Assembly: GCA_016788165.1 (NCBI GenBank) | Contig: JAEUTH010000020.1 | Coordinates: 1 to 52,024 of the forward strand | Reading direction: 5' to 3' | DNA: 52,024 bases | DNA from: Bacteroidia bacterium | GTDB lineage: Bacteria > Bacteroidota > Bacteroidia > AKYH767-A > OLB10 | In this document: positions 8,925 to 17,500 of the stretch, in pieces | Position numbering within the stretch: position 1 is the first letter of the stretch | How the letters are laid out: every line of letters begins with the position of its first letter | Made by a program: the position numbers and the translations under genes | Notes under the pieces: model-generated | Seen by the model: the letters and a program-made list of their open reading frames with translations, nothing else | The model's database searches: none | What the model was told of the DNA's origin: nothing

Positions 8925-8977
8925 GCTTCAGGTTTTATTTAATAGTCGCGGTTCAACAATCTTATTCCGAAATGGGC

Positions 8978-9826
8978 TTATTGTTTTTGTATCAACAGTA
9001 GTTTTGATAAAATCAACAAGGGTGAAATTTCGAGGGCGCAAATGTATAAAAATAAATAAAACAAATTGAAGCTATTTGTACCCGTCCACAATAACATTCC
9101 TTTTACAAGCCTGTAAATAAAAAAGATGATTACCAATGCCAACCCTGCAAATAGTATCAGGTTATTATTAGCGGTTAGGTACGTTCCTAAAATAATAAAT
9201 GGTATTAAAACGATACCGAGAACATTATTAATTAAAAATATATTAAATATATACGCAGTTACCGGTTTATTAAAGTAAAATATCGAACCTAATGCTTTTA
9301 GAACTATCATTTTTACTGAATAGGATAAGGCAATAATTATAGCAATACTTAAAAACAGGGCAAAACCGTTACCCAGGTACCGGTTTTCGATATGAAAATA
9401 TATTACGGCATTATATGCAAATAGTGCCAGCACAACATAACAAATTACACTTAAAAGTATTGATGCACGTTGAACTAAGAGATTTTCATCCCGTATAATT
9501 TGGTTGGCTGTATTATTATTAAAGAAAGCTTTAAAAATCTGAAAAAATATTTTCGAATAAAATACTTTAAGCAAGGTTACCGTACTTATAACTATAAGCA
9601 ACAATATGCTAAACCAATCGCTAACCGGCTTATCAAATGTTTGGGGGTAAAAAAAATCGAATTGGAGTAAATGATTTTTAAATAACAGATCAATTGCTTG
9701 TTCCGGTTTTACTGCAAGGGTATCTACAAAGGCCGAATCGGTAAGGGCAGCAAATGATTGTTGTTTACTTAATAAACTATCTGTAGCAGCACTATCTAAT
9801 CTAATTAATGGTAGCGAGTCGTTCAA
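8978..9826 (-). CDS. DUF4271 integral membrane protein
   Basis: 282 residues. A polar N-terminus of about 65 residues is followed by roughly seven hydrophobic segments, beginning near residue 72 (DWFSILLLIVISTVTLL) and ending with FLYICALEISPLLIL, which is the recognisable end of the Bacteroidota DUF4271 family. Its function is unknown. The only plausible start in frame is a TTG at 9826: an in-frame stop lies four codons upstream and no methionine follows before the membrane region. It is probably co-transcribed with the hemD-like gene downstream. The pairing is a known recurring arrangement in the phylum, but its reason is not clear. Confidence 0.8.
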   Translation of the reverse strand: MNDSLPLIRLDSAATDSLLSKQQSFAALTDSAFVDTLAVKPEQAIDLLFKNHLLQFDFFYPQTFDKPVSDWFSILLLIVISTVTLLKVFYSKIFFQIFKAFFNNNTANQIIRDENLLVQRASILLSVICYVVLALFAYNAVIYFHIENRYLGNGFALFLSIAIIIALSYSVKMIVLKALGSIFYFNKPVTAYIFNIFLINNVLGIVLIPFIILGTYLTANNNLILFAGLALVIIFFIYRLVKGMLLWTGTNSFNLFYLFLYICALEISPLLILSKLLLIQKQ

Positions 9827-9877
9827 AACAGGTAATTACAATTGTAATTGCACAAATGAAGTGTTATAAAACAACTG

Positions 9878-10795
9878 TTACAAATTAAAATTGCGCGATA
9901 TATTAAAACCAAACTTTACACCTCCTTTACTCCAGGAGTCATGGGTATCTAAAAACGTGGTTTCTATTAGTGCAGGTGAATTTGTAAACATTAGACTAAA
10001 TACATGGCCGCCAGTTTCAAACTCTACGCCAATACCTAATGGGTCATAAAATTTAGGGTTTGCATCGTTTTTACGATAATCATTAAAGGTGTGAAAATAG
10101 TCGGCAATAATTGACATACTTCTGCTTACTTTAATTCTTGCGCCAATGCCAAGAGCAAATATTCCATTTTCATCATTTGGGTCGCTTACATAGTTACGAT
10201 GTATGTAAGTTGGCGAAACTAAAACCGATACTGCATTGCTAAACTTACGCGCTACAATTACTTGTGAGGCATACTTTATCCTGCGTGCATTAATGGTTTC
10301 AACATTTCCGTTTTCGTCCGTTTTATCAAATTCACCCAAGTCATCTTTTTTAGGCGTATAGCTCATGGAACCAAAAAGTGTTATCGAAACCGGTATTTTA
10401 TCATTTGTTGTTTGTTGTAGCAGTCTGTATTTAATTAATCCTTCTAAATTTTCGTCATACTTACTACGCGATGCGCCAACTTGTAAACGATCGGTAACAC
10501 CATATTCAAAAGCTATGCGTATATCGGAGGAGTTATCAAAACCATAAAGATTATGGTATCCACCTCCGCTTTCCGCACCAATATTTCCAAACCGGTGTGC
10601 TACCCTAAAATCTAACACGCGCTTATGAACGGTTTCATTTGTTTGGGCATTTATAATTTTTAAAGTTTTAAAAGTTGCAATTACCGGTTCATTAACAATG
10701 GTTTGATTACTTTCTAAGGTTTTTAGTAAGTCATCTTGTGCTTGTATATTACTTGTTAATGAGGCAACTAATATGAACGGTATTATTTTTTTCAT
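9878..10795 (-). CDS. DUF5777 family outer-membrane beta-barrel protein
   Basis: 305 residues with a cleavable signal peptide (MKKIIPFILVASLTSNIQAQ). After a short linker, VLDFRVAHRFGNIG (about 62-75), FEYGVTDRLQVGASR and alternating strand patterns up to the terminal FNISRNFNL point to a beta-barrel ending in an aromatic/hydrophobic residue. The family is annotated as DUF5777 in Bacteroidota; no transported substrate is known. It is the last gene of a three-gene minus-strand set after a cytochrome-like lipoprotein and a YceI protein (26 nt from YceI), suggesting a joint envelope role. Confidence 0.8.
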   Translation of the reverse strand: MKKIIPFILVASLTSNIQAQDDLLKTLESNQTIVNEPVIATFKTLKIINAQTNETVHKRVLDFRVAHRFGNIGAESGGGYHNLYGFDNSSDIRIAFEYGVTDRLQVGASRSKYDENLEGLIKYRLLQQTTNDKIPVSITLFGSMSYTPKKDDLGEFDKTDENGNVETINARRIKYASQVIVARKFSNAVSVLVSPTYIHRNYVSDPNDENGIFALGIGARIKVSRSMSIIADYFHTFNDYRKNDANPKFYDPLGIGVEFETGGHVFSLMFTNSPALIETTFLDTHDSWSKGGVKFGFNISRNFNL

Positions 10796-10821
10796 AAGCG
10801 AAATGCTATAAAAATTTTTAT

Positions 10822-11376
10822 TTATTTGTTACGTGCTATATAGGGTGTAAATATGCATGTATTTGTAACCTTAATTGTTTTTGCAATTTGAGCTACAACA
10901 ATTTTAGGCACCTCAATATTATGATCTACCAGATTTACATCAAACTTTGTGTTTAAACTTATCTGTTCGCCATTAATCGTAAGCGTACCTTTTTCAATAC
11001 GGTTTTTATCTACACCATGGATGGTTAAAACACCTGTTGCAGTTACGTTATAAGTACCGTCTTTTGTATAATCAATGGTTTCGTTTATTTTACCTTTAAA
11101 GGTTGCATTTGGATATTTATCGCTTTCAATATACTTCTCGTTAAAGTGTTCTTGCATTAAAGGTTTTTCAAACTTGTACGATTTCATGGCCACTAAAAAG
11201 CTAACTTCGTTATTAGTTGTATTAATAATACCACTTAAAGTTTTACTGGTTGCTTCAATATTTTCGATGGGTGTTTCGCTAAAAAATGTGCTCGTACCAT
11301 CTTTACAAATAAAAATTTTGTTTTGAGCCAATGTAACTTGCGACAACAGCAACATTGCAAAAAGGAATTTTTTCAT
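10822..11376 (-). CDS. YceI family periplasmic lipid-binding-like protein
   Basis: 184 residues from the preferred start. An ATG at 11400 is in frame, but the one at 11376 begins a standard signal peptide (MKKFLFAMLLLSQVTLAQ). The rest fits the lipocalin-like YceI fold, members of which bind isoprenoid quinones: a strand-rich N-terminus, MKSYKFEKPLMQEHFNEKY in the middle, YPNATFKGKI, and VLTIHGVDKNR, the best conserved family motif. It lies 26 nt after the cytochrome-like gene and 26 nt before the DUF5777 gene. A role in delivering a lipid or quinone in an envelope redox process is inference. Confidence 0.88.
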   Translation of the reverse strand: MKKFLFAMLLLSQVTLAQNKIFICKDGTSTFFSETPIENIEATSKTLSGIINTTNNEVSFLVAMKSYKFEKPLMQEHFNEKYIESDKYPNATFKGKINETIDYTKDGTYNVTATGVLTIHGVDKNRIEKGTLTINGEQISLNTKFDVNLVDHNIEVPKIVVAQIAKTIKVTNTCIFTPYIARNK

Positions 11377-11402
11377 AGTATTAAGTATTTGGTAAAACAT
11401 TA

Positions 11403-11771
11403 TTAATCACAACCAACATAGCCGGCATCAATCCAACTGTTTAATTTTTGCAAATCGGCAGCAGAAAGAGCTCCGGTTTGAGGCATAAACGAAGGGTCAG
11501 AAGTTGGTAAGTTAATTCGTAATTTATAATCGCCACTATTAAGTGAAGGCAACATACCGGCATAAGTTTTAAAATCGCCCGGGCCGGCACCTCCAATTAC
11601 ATGACATCCTGCAATAGCACAGGTTGCATTTATAATAGGTTTAATTTGTAATGAAAAATAGGTAGTGTCGCAACCATCAATTGGGGTTGCAATCTCGCCT
11701 TTATCGCTTAAACAGGAGTTTGTAAAAACCATGAGCGATGCTATAATCGTTGTGTAAATTAAATTCTTCAT
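11403..11771 (-). CDS. Small cytochrome c-like lipoprotein with a CX4CH heme motif
   Basis: 122 residues. MKNLIYTTIIASLMVFTNSC is a lipoprotein signal with lipobox cysteine C20. The heme-attachment site is unusual: C51-AIAG-C56-H57, that is CX4CH instead of CXXCH. A possible axial methionine is M96 in SFMPQTGALS, followed by the helix SAADLQKLNSWIDAG, which matches the end of class I cytochrome c domains. C34 and C121 may form a disulfide. The mature domain is only about 100 residues. It heads a three-gene set with YceI and DUF5777, expected to be on the periplasmic side of a membrane. Heme binding is inferred. Confidence 0.78.
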   Translation of the reverse strand: MKNLIYTTIIASLMVFTNSCLSDKGEIATPIDGCDTTYFSLQIKPIINATCAIAGCHVIGGAGPGDFKTYAGMLPSLNSGDYKLRINLPTSDPSFMPQTGALSAADLQKLNSWIDAGYVGCD

Positions 11772-11814
11772 ACAATTAAAATGTGTTCTCGATTTTTTAA
11801 TAGCACTATTTTTA

Positions 11815-11845
11815 CAAAGAAAAAAGTATCATTTAACTTTGACAA
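11815..11845. promoter_or_regulatory. Overlapping divergent promoters (cytochrome gene / T9SS gene)
   Basis: On the plus strand TAACTTTG (11834-11841) is a perfect -7 element 23 nt before the ATG at 11864, although no clear -33 box precedes it. On the minus strand TTG (11845-11843), 20 nt and TTTCTTTG (11822-11815) form a near-consensus promoter for the gene starting at 11771. The two elements overlap, so the two polymerases would exclude each other. Confidence 0.42.
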
Positions 11846-11863
11846 CTTTTTTTATGTATCTAC

Positions 11864-12481
11864 ATGAATATTCATCTTAAAAATACTATTATTAATTTTA
11901 GACGGTTGCTTTATTGTATTTGTTTAGTTACCAGCCAAACAATGGGTCAACAAAACATTTCGGCATTAACCGGTGTTCAAACTTCGGAAGGCATATTTAT
12001 AAGTTTTACAACAGTACAAGGAGTAAGTTGTTTAGATGCCGAATTGCAACATAGTTCTGATAGCATTTTTTTTACAACCATTTACACCATACCCGGTATA
12101 TGTGGTAGCGCTTTTAATGAGGAGAGTTATAGTTATCTGCATACTAATCCGGTTATAAATGCTGTAAATTATTACCGTATAAATTTACGTGCTTCGGGAT
12201 ATAGTGGTTTTATTGGTGTAAAGTTTTTTAACTATGGCAGCTCTCCTTTACACATAAGTCCAATGCCTATTACTGATGTAAGCAATCTTCATTTCGAAGG
12301 AAATAATAAGGCAAACGAAATACTAATTTTCGATTTAAAAGGTAGGTTAGTATTAAAAACACATACGCTTCAAAATGATGTAAGTATTAATGCAGCCCCT
12401 TTAAATAACGGATTGTATGTTTTACAGCTTTTTCAGGACCGTTTACTGAAGCACAGCCGATTAATATCTGTAAAAAAGTAA
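11864..12481 (+). CDS. Secreted T9SS-sorted protein of unknown function
   Basis: 205 residues. A hydrophobic segment near the N-terminus (LLYCICLVTSQTMGQ) acts as a signal peptide. The middle region (about 35-115, with GVQTSEGIFISFTTVQG and NYYRINLRASG) resembles the fibronectin-like or beta-sandwich domain that often precedes sorting domains: a comparison-to-subject pattern with two cysteines (C56, C80). The C-terminal 80 residues are a T9SS type A domain, with ILIFDLKGRLVLK and NNGLYVLQLFQDR. It has no catalytic domain and is probably a small surface or released adhesin-like protein; that is a guess. Confidence 0.75.
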   Translation: MNIHLKNTIINFRRLLYCICLVTSQTMGQQNISALTGVQTSEGIFISFTTVQGVSCLDAELQHSSDSIFFTTIYTIPGICGSAFNEESYSYLHTNPVINAVNYYRINLRASGYSGFIGVKFFNYGSSPLHISPMPITDVSNLHFEGNNKANEILIFDLKGRLVLKTHTLQNDVSINAAPLNNGLYVLQLFQDRLLKHSRLISVKK

Positions 12482-12517
12482 ATGCAGCTATTTAGCTTTT
12501 GGTTTCGGAAACTTGCG

Positions 12518-12548
12518 TTTGGGGACTACGCTTTTAAACATACATTTG
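12518..12548 (+). promoter_or_regulatory. Consensus Bacteroidota promoter for the acyl-CoA dehydrogenase gene
   Basis: TTTG (12518-12521), a 19-nt spacer and TACATTTG (12541-12548) give an exact match to the phylum's sigma-factor consensus at ideal spacing. Transcription should start near 12554, about 35 nt before the ATG at 12589. Confidence 0.65.
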
Positions 12549-12588
12549 CCGCGCAAAAAAAAGTGTTATACTTAAAGTAAAAATTAAT

Positions 12589-13770
12589 ATGGCAACCGAC
12601 CGCTTTCAGGCTCCCGATTACTATCTTTTAGATGATTTACTATCGGAAGAGCATAAACTTATCAGAAACACCGTACGCGAATGGGTAAAGAAAGAGGTTT
12701 CGCCCATCATAGAAGATTATGCCCAGCGTGCAGCCTTTCCCAAACATTTAATTAGTGGTTTAGCCGGCATTGGTGCATTTGGCCCTTACATACCCGTTGA
12801 GTATGGTGGCGCTGGATTAGATCAAATTAGTTATGGATTGATAATGCAAGAAATCGAACGAGGCGATTCGGGTTTACGTAGTACAGCAAGCGTACAAAGT
12901 TCTTTGGTAATGTATCCGATTTATACTTATGGCAGTGAGGCCCAACGTAAAAAGTACTTACCAAAGCTGGCAACGGGCGAGTGGTTGGGCTGTTTTGGTT
13001 TAACTGAACCGGATGCTGGTAGTAATCCGGGCGGAATGCTAACAAACTATAAAGATGCAGGAGACCATGTAATTCTGAACGGTAGCAAAATGTGGATAAG
13101 TAATGCACCCTTTGCTGATATAGCGGTGGTTTGGGCTAAAGACGAAGCGGGTGATATAAGAGGTTTGGTTGTAGAACGTGGCATGGAAGGCTTTACAACA
13201 CCTGAAACGCATGGCAAATGGAGTTTACGTGCCAGCGCAACAGGCGAGTTGGTATTTGATAATGTAAAAGTGCCCAAGGAAAATATTTTCCCTGAAATAA
13301 AGGGGCTTAAAGGTCCGCTGGGCTGCTTAAATAGTGCGCGTTATGGAATATCATGGGGCGTAATTGGTGCAGCTATGGATTGTTATGACTCGGCTTTGCG
13401 ATATGCAAAAGAACGTAAGCAGTTTGGACGACCCATTGCCGGATTTCAATTACAGCAAAAGAAATTAGCCGAAATGGTAACAGAAATTACCAAAGCACAG
13501 CTTCTTTGCTGGCGATTAGGTGTTTTAAAAAACGAGCATCGTGCTACACCCCAACAAATCAGCATGGCTAAACGTAATAATGTAAACATGGCTTTAGAAA
13601 TTGCTCGCGAAGCACGACAAATACATGGAGGAATGGGCATTACAGGCGAATATCCAATTATGCGACACATGATGAATTTAGAATCGGTTGTAACTTATGA
13701 AGGCACACACGATATACACTTGCTAATAACAGGTATGCACATTACCGGTGAAAATGCCTTTGGGGGTTAG
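12589..13770 (+). CDS. gcdH: Acyl-CoA dehydrogenase, probable glutaryl-CoA dehydrogenase
   Basis: 393 residues, the normal length of glutaryl-CoA dehydrogenase, a flavoprotein that oxidises and decarboxylates glutaryl-CoA to crotonyl-CoA in lysine and tryptophan breakdown. Supporting sequence: RGDSGLRSTASVQSSLVMYP (the region with the arginine that binds the gamma-carboxylate), CFGLTEPDAGSNPGGM, WISNAPFADIAVVWAK, ARYGISWGVIGAA, and the catalytic glutamate E371 in TYEGTHDIHLL, which distinguishes this branch from most acyl-CoA dehydrogenases. It stands behind its own promoter and is followed after 30 nt by an unrelated sulfotransferase gene. Other acyl-CoA substrates cannot be excluded. Confidence 0.9.
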   Translation: MATDRFQAPDYYLLDDLLSEEHKLIRNTVREWVKKEVSPIIEDYAQRAAFPKHLISGLAGIGAFGPYIPVEYGGAGLDQISYGLIMQEIERGDSGLRSTASVQSSLVMYPIYTYGSEAQRKKYLPKLATGEWLGCFGLTEPDAGSNPGGMLTNYKDAGDHVILNGSKMWISNAPFADIAVVWAKDEAGDIRGLVVERGMEGFTTPETHGKWSLRASATGELVFDNVKVPKENIFPEIKGLKGPLGCLNSARYGISWGVIGAAMDCYDSALRYAKERKQFGRPIAGFQLQQKKLAEMVTEITKAQLLCWRLGVLKNEHRATPQQISMAKRNNVNMALEIAREARQIHGGMGITGEYPIMRHMMNLESVVTYEGTHDIHLLITGMHITGENAFGG

Positions 13771-13800
13771 TATTTAGCATAGAACATTTTTTAATTTTTC

Positions 13801-14706
13801 ATGTCAGTTAACAATTTCCAATATATAATTATTGGTGGTAGTACTAAGTGTGCCACCACTTCGGTGTTTGCTTATTTAGCAAACCACCCGTCAATTGCAT
13901 CGAGTAAGGTTAAGGAAAGCAGGTTTTTTTGGATGGATGAATATCCGCTTAAAAATGGGGCCTACAATATTGTAGATGGGATTGAATCATACGAGCAGGT
14001 TTTTTTAGAAAAAACCGGAGCCAATATTCGTTTAGAAGCAACACCGGATTATTTGTATAGCAGAGATACAGCGCTTGCGATAAAAGAAAACCTGGAGGAT
14101 GTTAAATTGATTTTTATTGTTAGGAACCCAATCGAAAGGATTATCAGTTGGTATAAATTTGCAAAGCAACTTAATCTTATTTTGGCAACTGAAACCATTG
14201 AAGCTTATATCAATCAACAATTAAACTATGTTGGAAATGATGCGCCACAACACTTACGATCTGTTGAACAGGGGCTTTACGGTAAGTATCTAAAACACTA
14301 TTTCGAAATATTTGGAAAGGATAAAATTTGTGTGCTCGATTATGAGCAAATTTCGTCTAATCCATTAAAAGCCATGAAATCTATAGCAGATTTTTTAAAA
14401 ATTGACGCAGCGTTTTATGAATCTTATAGTTTCGAGGTGCTTAATAAGTCAGTTCAGGTTAAGGATGCAAAATCTTTTAACACCTACCGTAATTTACGGA
14501 GATCGCTACGAAGAAATTTTAAAAACATAATGCCAACCTTTTTAAAAGCACCATTTCAGAATGCTTTTAAAAAGGTTGACAATATGTATATGGAGCGAAA
14601 TACGACAAATTATGATGAGCTAATTTTGGAGCCAACAATGTATGCCAAATTAGAAAGGTATTACGAGGCCGATCAAGTGTGGGTTAAATCAATCATAAAG
14701 CACTGA
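13801..14706 (+). CDS. PAPS-dependent sulfotransferase family protein
   Basis: 301 residues. The 5'-phosphosulfate loop is IIGGSTKCATTSVFAYL (about 11-26) and the 3'-phosphate site is IVRNPIERIISWYKF (R108 to S116), both well preserved. This places it with the sulfotransferases that move sulfate from PAPS to a carbohydrate or other acceptor in the cytoplasm. It is followed at 27 nt by an O-antigen ligase and then a glycosyltransferase, so a glycan acceptor for a surface polysaccharide is likely. The acceptor itself cannot be read from the sequence. Confidence 0.85.
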   Translation: MSVNNFQYIIIGGSTKCATTSVFAYLANHPSIASSKVKESRFFWMDEYPLKNGAYNIVDGIESYEQVFLEKTGANIRLEATPDYLYSRDTALAIKENLEDVKLIFIVRNPIERIISWYKFAKQLNLILATETIEAYINQQLNYVGNDAPQHLRSVEQGLYGKYLKHYFEIFGKDKICVLDYEQISSNPLKAMKSIADFLKIDAAFYESYSFEVLNKSVQVKDAKSFNTYRNLRRSLRRNFKNIMPTFLKAPFQNAFKKVDNMYMERNTTNYDELILEPTMYAKLERYYEADQVWVKSIIKH

Positions 14707-14733
14707 TATTCAATATTTCAACCTCATTTTTAC

Positions 14734-16185
14734 ATGAAACTTAAAATATCAAATGTGGTAATAGGGTTGGCTGTTTATTTGCCATTCGAATCCATGATAT
14801 TAAAGCTTTTGCCTTTACCCGATTCAATCGTAAGTTTTTTTCATTTTGGTATCGAAGTCGTTATCTACGTATTATTCCTAACACTTTTGCTCCGAAATAT
14901 GAGCATGGGCAAGTTTTTTCATAAAACTATTGCCGATGTGCCCTATTTAACCTTTTTATGTTTTGCTATATTTACAATGATTGTAAATCATGCACCCGTA
15001 AGCGAAAGCTTGGTTGACCTGCGTGGGTTACTTAAGTACTCACTATTGTATTTTGTTGTAGCTAATATTGATTTTAGTCCAAAAAGCGCACGTACATTGT
15101 TAAATGCATTTGTTGTAGTGGCTTTTTTTCAATGCTTGATCGTAACGTTTCAACACTTTTTTGGCATAGCCGAGTTTTGGTACCCCAGAGCTAACGAATT
15201 AGAAATTGCCGGAAAAACAACCAACGCTAAACTTTTAGTAGAGGGCTTTAAAGGCGGCCGTGAACAGGGTGCAGGTATCGGTACATTTGGCGATACGGTT
15301 CCTTTGGCAAACTATGCAGTAATTACTTTAACTTTATTAACCCCAATGCTACTTGGTTTTATTAGGGTGAATGCTTACCGCATGGTTTTTTTAATAGTAA
15401 CCTGGTTTCTGGTATTAGCAGCACTGTTCTTTTCTTATTCACGAGGCTCCATTCTTATGGGCTTAGCCAGCATACCATTAACATTTTTACTTAGCCGAAA
15501 CTTGCATAAATTTTTTCCAATGTTTTTAGCGGTTGCTTTATTCTTAACCGCTTTTATTGGATATACTGCAATTGCACCAAAACCGGCACAAACCTATTAT
15601 AACCCCAAACTAGTATATACCGACCCGGTTACAAACCTGCTAAATGCATTCAGCTCATCATATGCCGAAAACTCATTAGAAAACTCGCGCGGTTATGTAA
15701 TGAGTGAAATACTTCCAAATTTTGTAAACGCACTTCCGCTTATTGGATACGGGCCAGGGCAAGAAACATCCCTAACAATTATGACCAATAAGGTAATTGG
15801 CGAAGGTAATTTTCATGCTGATAATGTTATGGTAATTGCCGATGTGTATTGGGTGTCAATGTTATCTTGTTACGGAATTATAGGAACCGTTCTATTTCTA
15901 ACATTATTAGGCTTTTTGTTTTATGGTGCATATATTGTTTTTAAACGAAGCCCATACCCCGAATTTAAAATTATAGGACTGGCATTTATGATTATTATTT
16001 TAATTGCCTTACCCTATACTTTTATTATTCGAACATTCTTATTTAGGCCTTTTGCATTTTATTTTTGGTTACTGGCAGGAGTTGTAGGTAGTGAATATAG
16101 ACGCATTATTGCGCAACAAAAGACAGAGATTGAAGCGATTAGACAGGAGGAATTTCAACAAAAACGACAAATAGAAACCAATTAA
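14734..16185 (+). CDS. O-antigen ligase / Wzy-type polymerase family membrane protein
   Basis: 483 residues with about ten to twelve hydrophobic segments spread along the chain. The family hallmark FFSYSRGSILMG (about 230-241) is present, followed by a large external loop (about 270-375, including GYGPGQETSLTI) before the last membrane segments. The C-terminus is cytoplasmic-like and charged (EEFQQKRQIE). Such proteins attach or polymerise undecaprenyl-linked glycans at the periplasmic face. Ligase and polymerase cannot be told apart by sequence alone. It sits between the sulfotransferase and a GT4 gene that starts only 5 nt after it. Confidence 0.87.
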   Translation: MKLKISNVVIGLAVYLPFESMILKLLPLPDSIVSFFHFGIEVVIYVLFLTLLLRNMSMGKFFHKTIADVPYLTFLCFAIFTMIVNHAPVSESLVDLRGLLKYSLLYFVVANIDFSPKSARTLLNAFVVVAFFQCLIVTFQHFFGIAEFWYPRANELEIAGKTTNAKLLVEGFKGGREQGAGIGTFGDTVPLANYAVITLTLLTPMLLGFIRVNAYRMVFLIVTWFLVLAALFFSYSRGSILMGLASIPLTFLLSRNLHKFFPMFLAVALFLTAFIGYTAIAPKPAQTYYNPKLVYTDPVTNLLNAFSSSYAENSLENSRGYVMSEILPNFVNALPLIGYGPGQETSLTIMTNKVIGEGNFHADNVMVIADVYWVSMLSCYGIIGTVLFLTLLGFLFYGAYIVFKRSPYPEFKIIGLAFMIIILIALPYTFIIRTFLFRPFAFYFWLLAGVVGSEYRRIIAQQKTEIEAIRQEEFQQKRQIETN

Positions 16186-16190
16186 AATTT

Positions 16191-17432
16191 ATGCGAATAA
16201 TACTTGCCCATAAGTTTTGGCGCACACTTTCCGGTGCTGAAATGTATTTCCATGATGTAGTACGTATTTTAAAGTCCAATGGACATAATGTAAAGATTTT
16301 TACAACTAATTATAATGCAGAAGGGGGGATAGACGAAAAATCAACCGACCCTACTGTGGTTTATGGCCAGCCAACCAACTATTTGCATGGAGGTTTTGCT
16401 AAAAGAATGTTTAATCTCCCCGAAATTATCTATTCAAAGAACAATAAAATGGCCTTTGAAGATTTACTAGATTCTTTTAAACCCGATGTGGTACATTGCT
16501 TTTCTTTAAATATTGTTTTATCCCCTTCATTGTTAGATGCTTGCCGTGAAAAAGGAGTGCCTGTTGTAATGAGTTGCAATGACTACAAGCACATTTGTAC
16601 CAATTACAGGCTCTATCATCACGGCAAGGTTTGTACCGATTGCAAAGGGGGCAAGTTATATATGCCAATGATAAATAATTGTTGTAAACATTCGTTTGCT
16701 TTTAGTGTAGCTTCCAGCTTAGAAGCCATAAATCATGAAAGAAGAGATTTGTTTAGAAAGAACATCCATACATTTAGTTATGAAAGCGAGTTTATGCGTA
16801 ATATCACGGATGAGTTTTGGAAAGGGAAAAAGCATCACAGCTATTTATTAGGAAAGCCGTTTCATGCACCTGCATATGAACCACACTATACCCACGAAAA
16901 CTATATCCTTTATATTGGTCGTTTAAGTGATGAAAAAGGGGTTGATGTTTTATTGCGAGCTATGCAATTAGTGCCCGAAGCTAAATTAAAGATAGTTGGA
17001 ACAGGACCATATAAAGAGTATTTAGAAACCCTTGCCACCGAACTAAATCTTAATAATGTTGAGTTTATGGGAAGCAGATGGGGTGATGCGGCAAAAGACT
17101 TTATCAGAAAGTGTCGCTTTGTGGTTATTCCTTCGTTATGGTTCGAAAACTTCCCTTATGTAATAACTGAAACCTATGCATTAGGAAAGGCGCTTATTGG
17201 AAGTGATAGGGGTGGTATTCCTGAAAATATTGTTCCACGTGAAACAGGTTATGTTTATCCGGCAGACGACTTTAATAAATTAGCTGAGTTTATTAAAGTT
17301 ATGTGGAATAACGAAGAAAGAACCATTGAGATGGGGAAGATTGCAAAACAAAAAGTAGATGCAGAGTTTAACGATACCGTATTCTATCAAAAGCTTCTTA
17401 AGCTTTATGATCAAATGCTGGTGAAATATTAA
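16191..17432 (+). CDS. Glycosyltransferase family 4 (GT-B fold)
   Basis: 413 residues. N-terminal domain: [20 protein letters not shown], an acceptor-side Rossmann fold. C-terminal donor domain: [20 protein letters not shown] (about 240-259), [14 protein letters not shown], and [20 protein letters not shown] with the EX7E-like motif, then [12 protein letters not shown] cysteine-rich segment in the middle (about 124-165, [10 protein letters not shown] ... CTDCKGG ... NNCCKH) resembles the metal-binding-looking insertion common in this GT4 subgroup. The enzyme should add a sugar to a lipid-linked glycan in the cytoplasm. The 5-nt gap to the ligase suggests translational coupling. Confidence 0.9.
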   Translation: MRIILAHKFWRTLSGAEMYFHDVVRILKSNGHNVKIFTTNYNAEGGIDEKSTDPTVVYGQPTNYLHGGFAKRMFNLPEIIYSKNNKMAFEDLLDSFKPDVVHCFSLNIVLSPSLLDACREKGVPVVMSCNDYKHICTNYRLYHHGKVCTDCKGGKLYMPMINNCCKHSFAFSVASSLEAINHERRDLFRKNIHTFSYESEFMRNITDEFWKGKKHHSYLLGKPFHAPAYEPHYTHENYILYIGRLSDEKGVDVLLRAMQLVPEAKLKIVGTGPYKEYLETLATELNLNNVEFMGSRWGDAAKDFIRKCRFVVIPSLWFENFPYVITETYALGKALIGSDRGGIPENIVPRETGYVYPADDFNKLAEFIKVMWNNEERTIEMGKIAKQKVDAEFNDTVFYQKLLKLYDQMLVKY

Positions 17433-17500
17433 TAAAAAGGTCATTCAAATTTTACAAGGGCCTTTGTATTGTAATTTCGCAAGCTTTAAACAAACATTTC

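Noticed and set aside
12482..12580. 32-residue ORF directly after the T9SS gene stop (begins MQLFSFWFRK)
   Set aside because: It overlaps the strong gcdH promoter at 12518-12548 and ends before the gcdH start, so it is almost certainly non-coding.
17433..17500. Weak hairpin AAAGG...CCTTT before mnmG
   Set aside because: Only a 5-bp stem with a long loop; not a convincing terminator.
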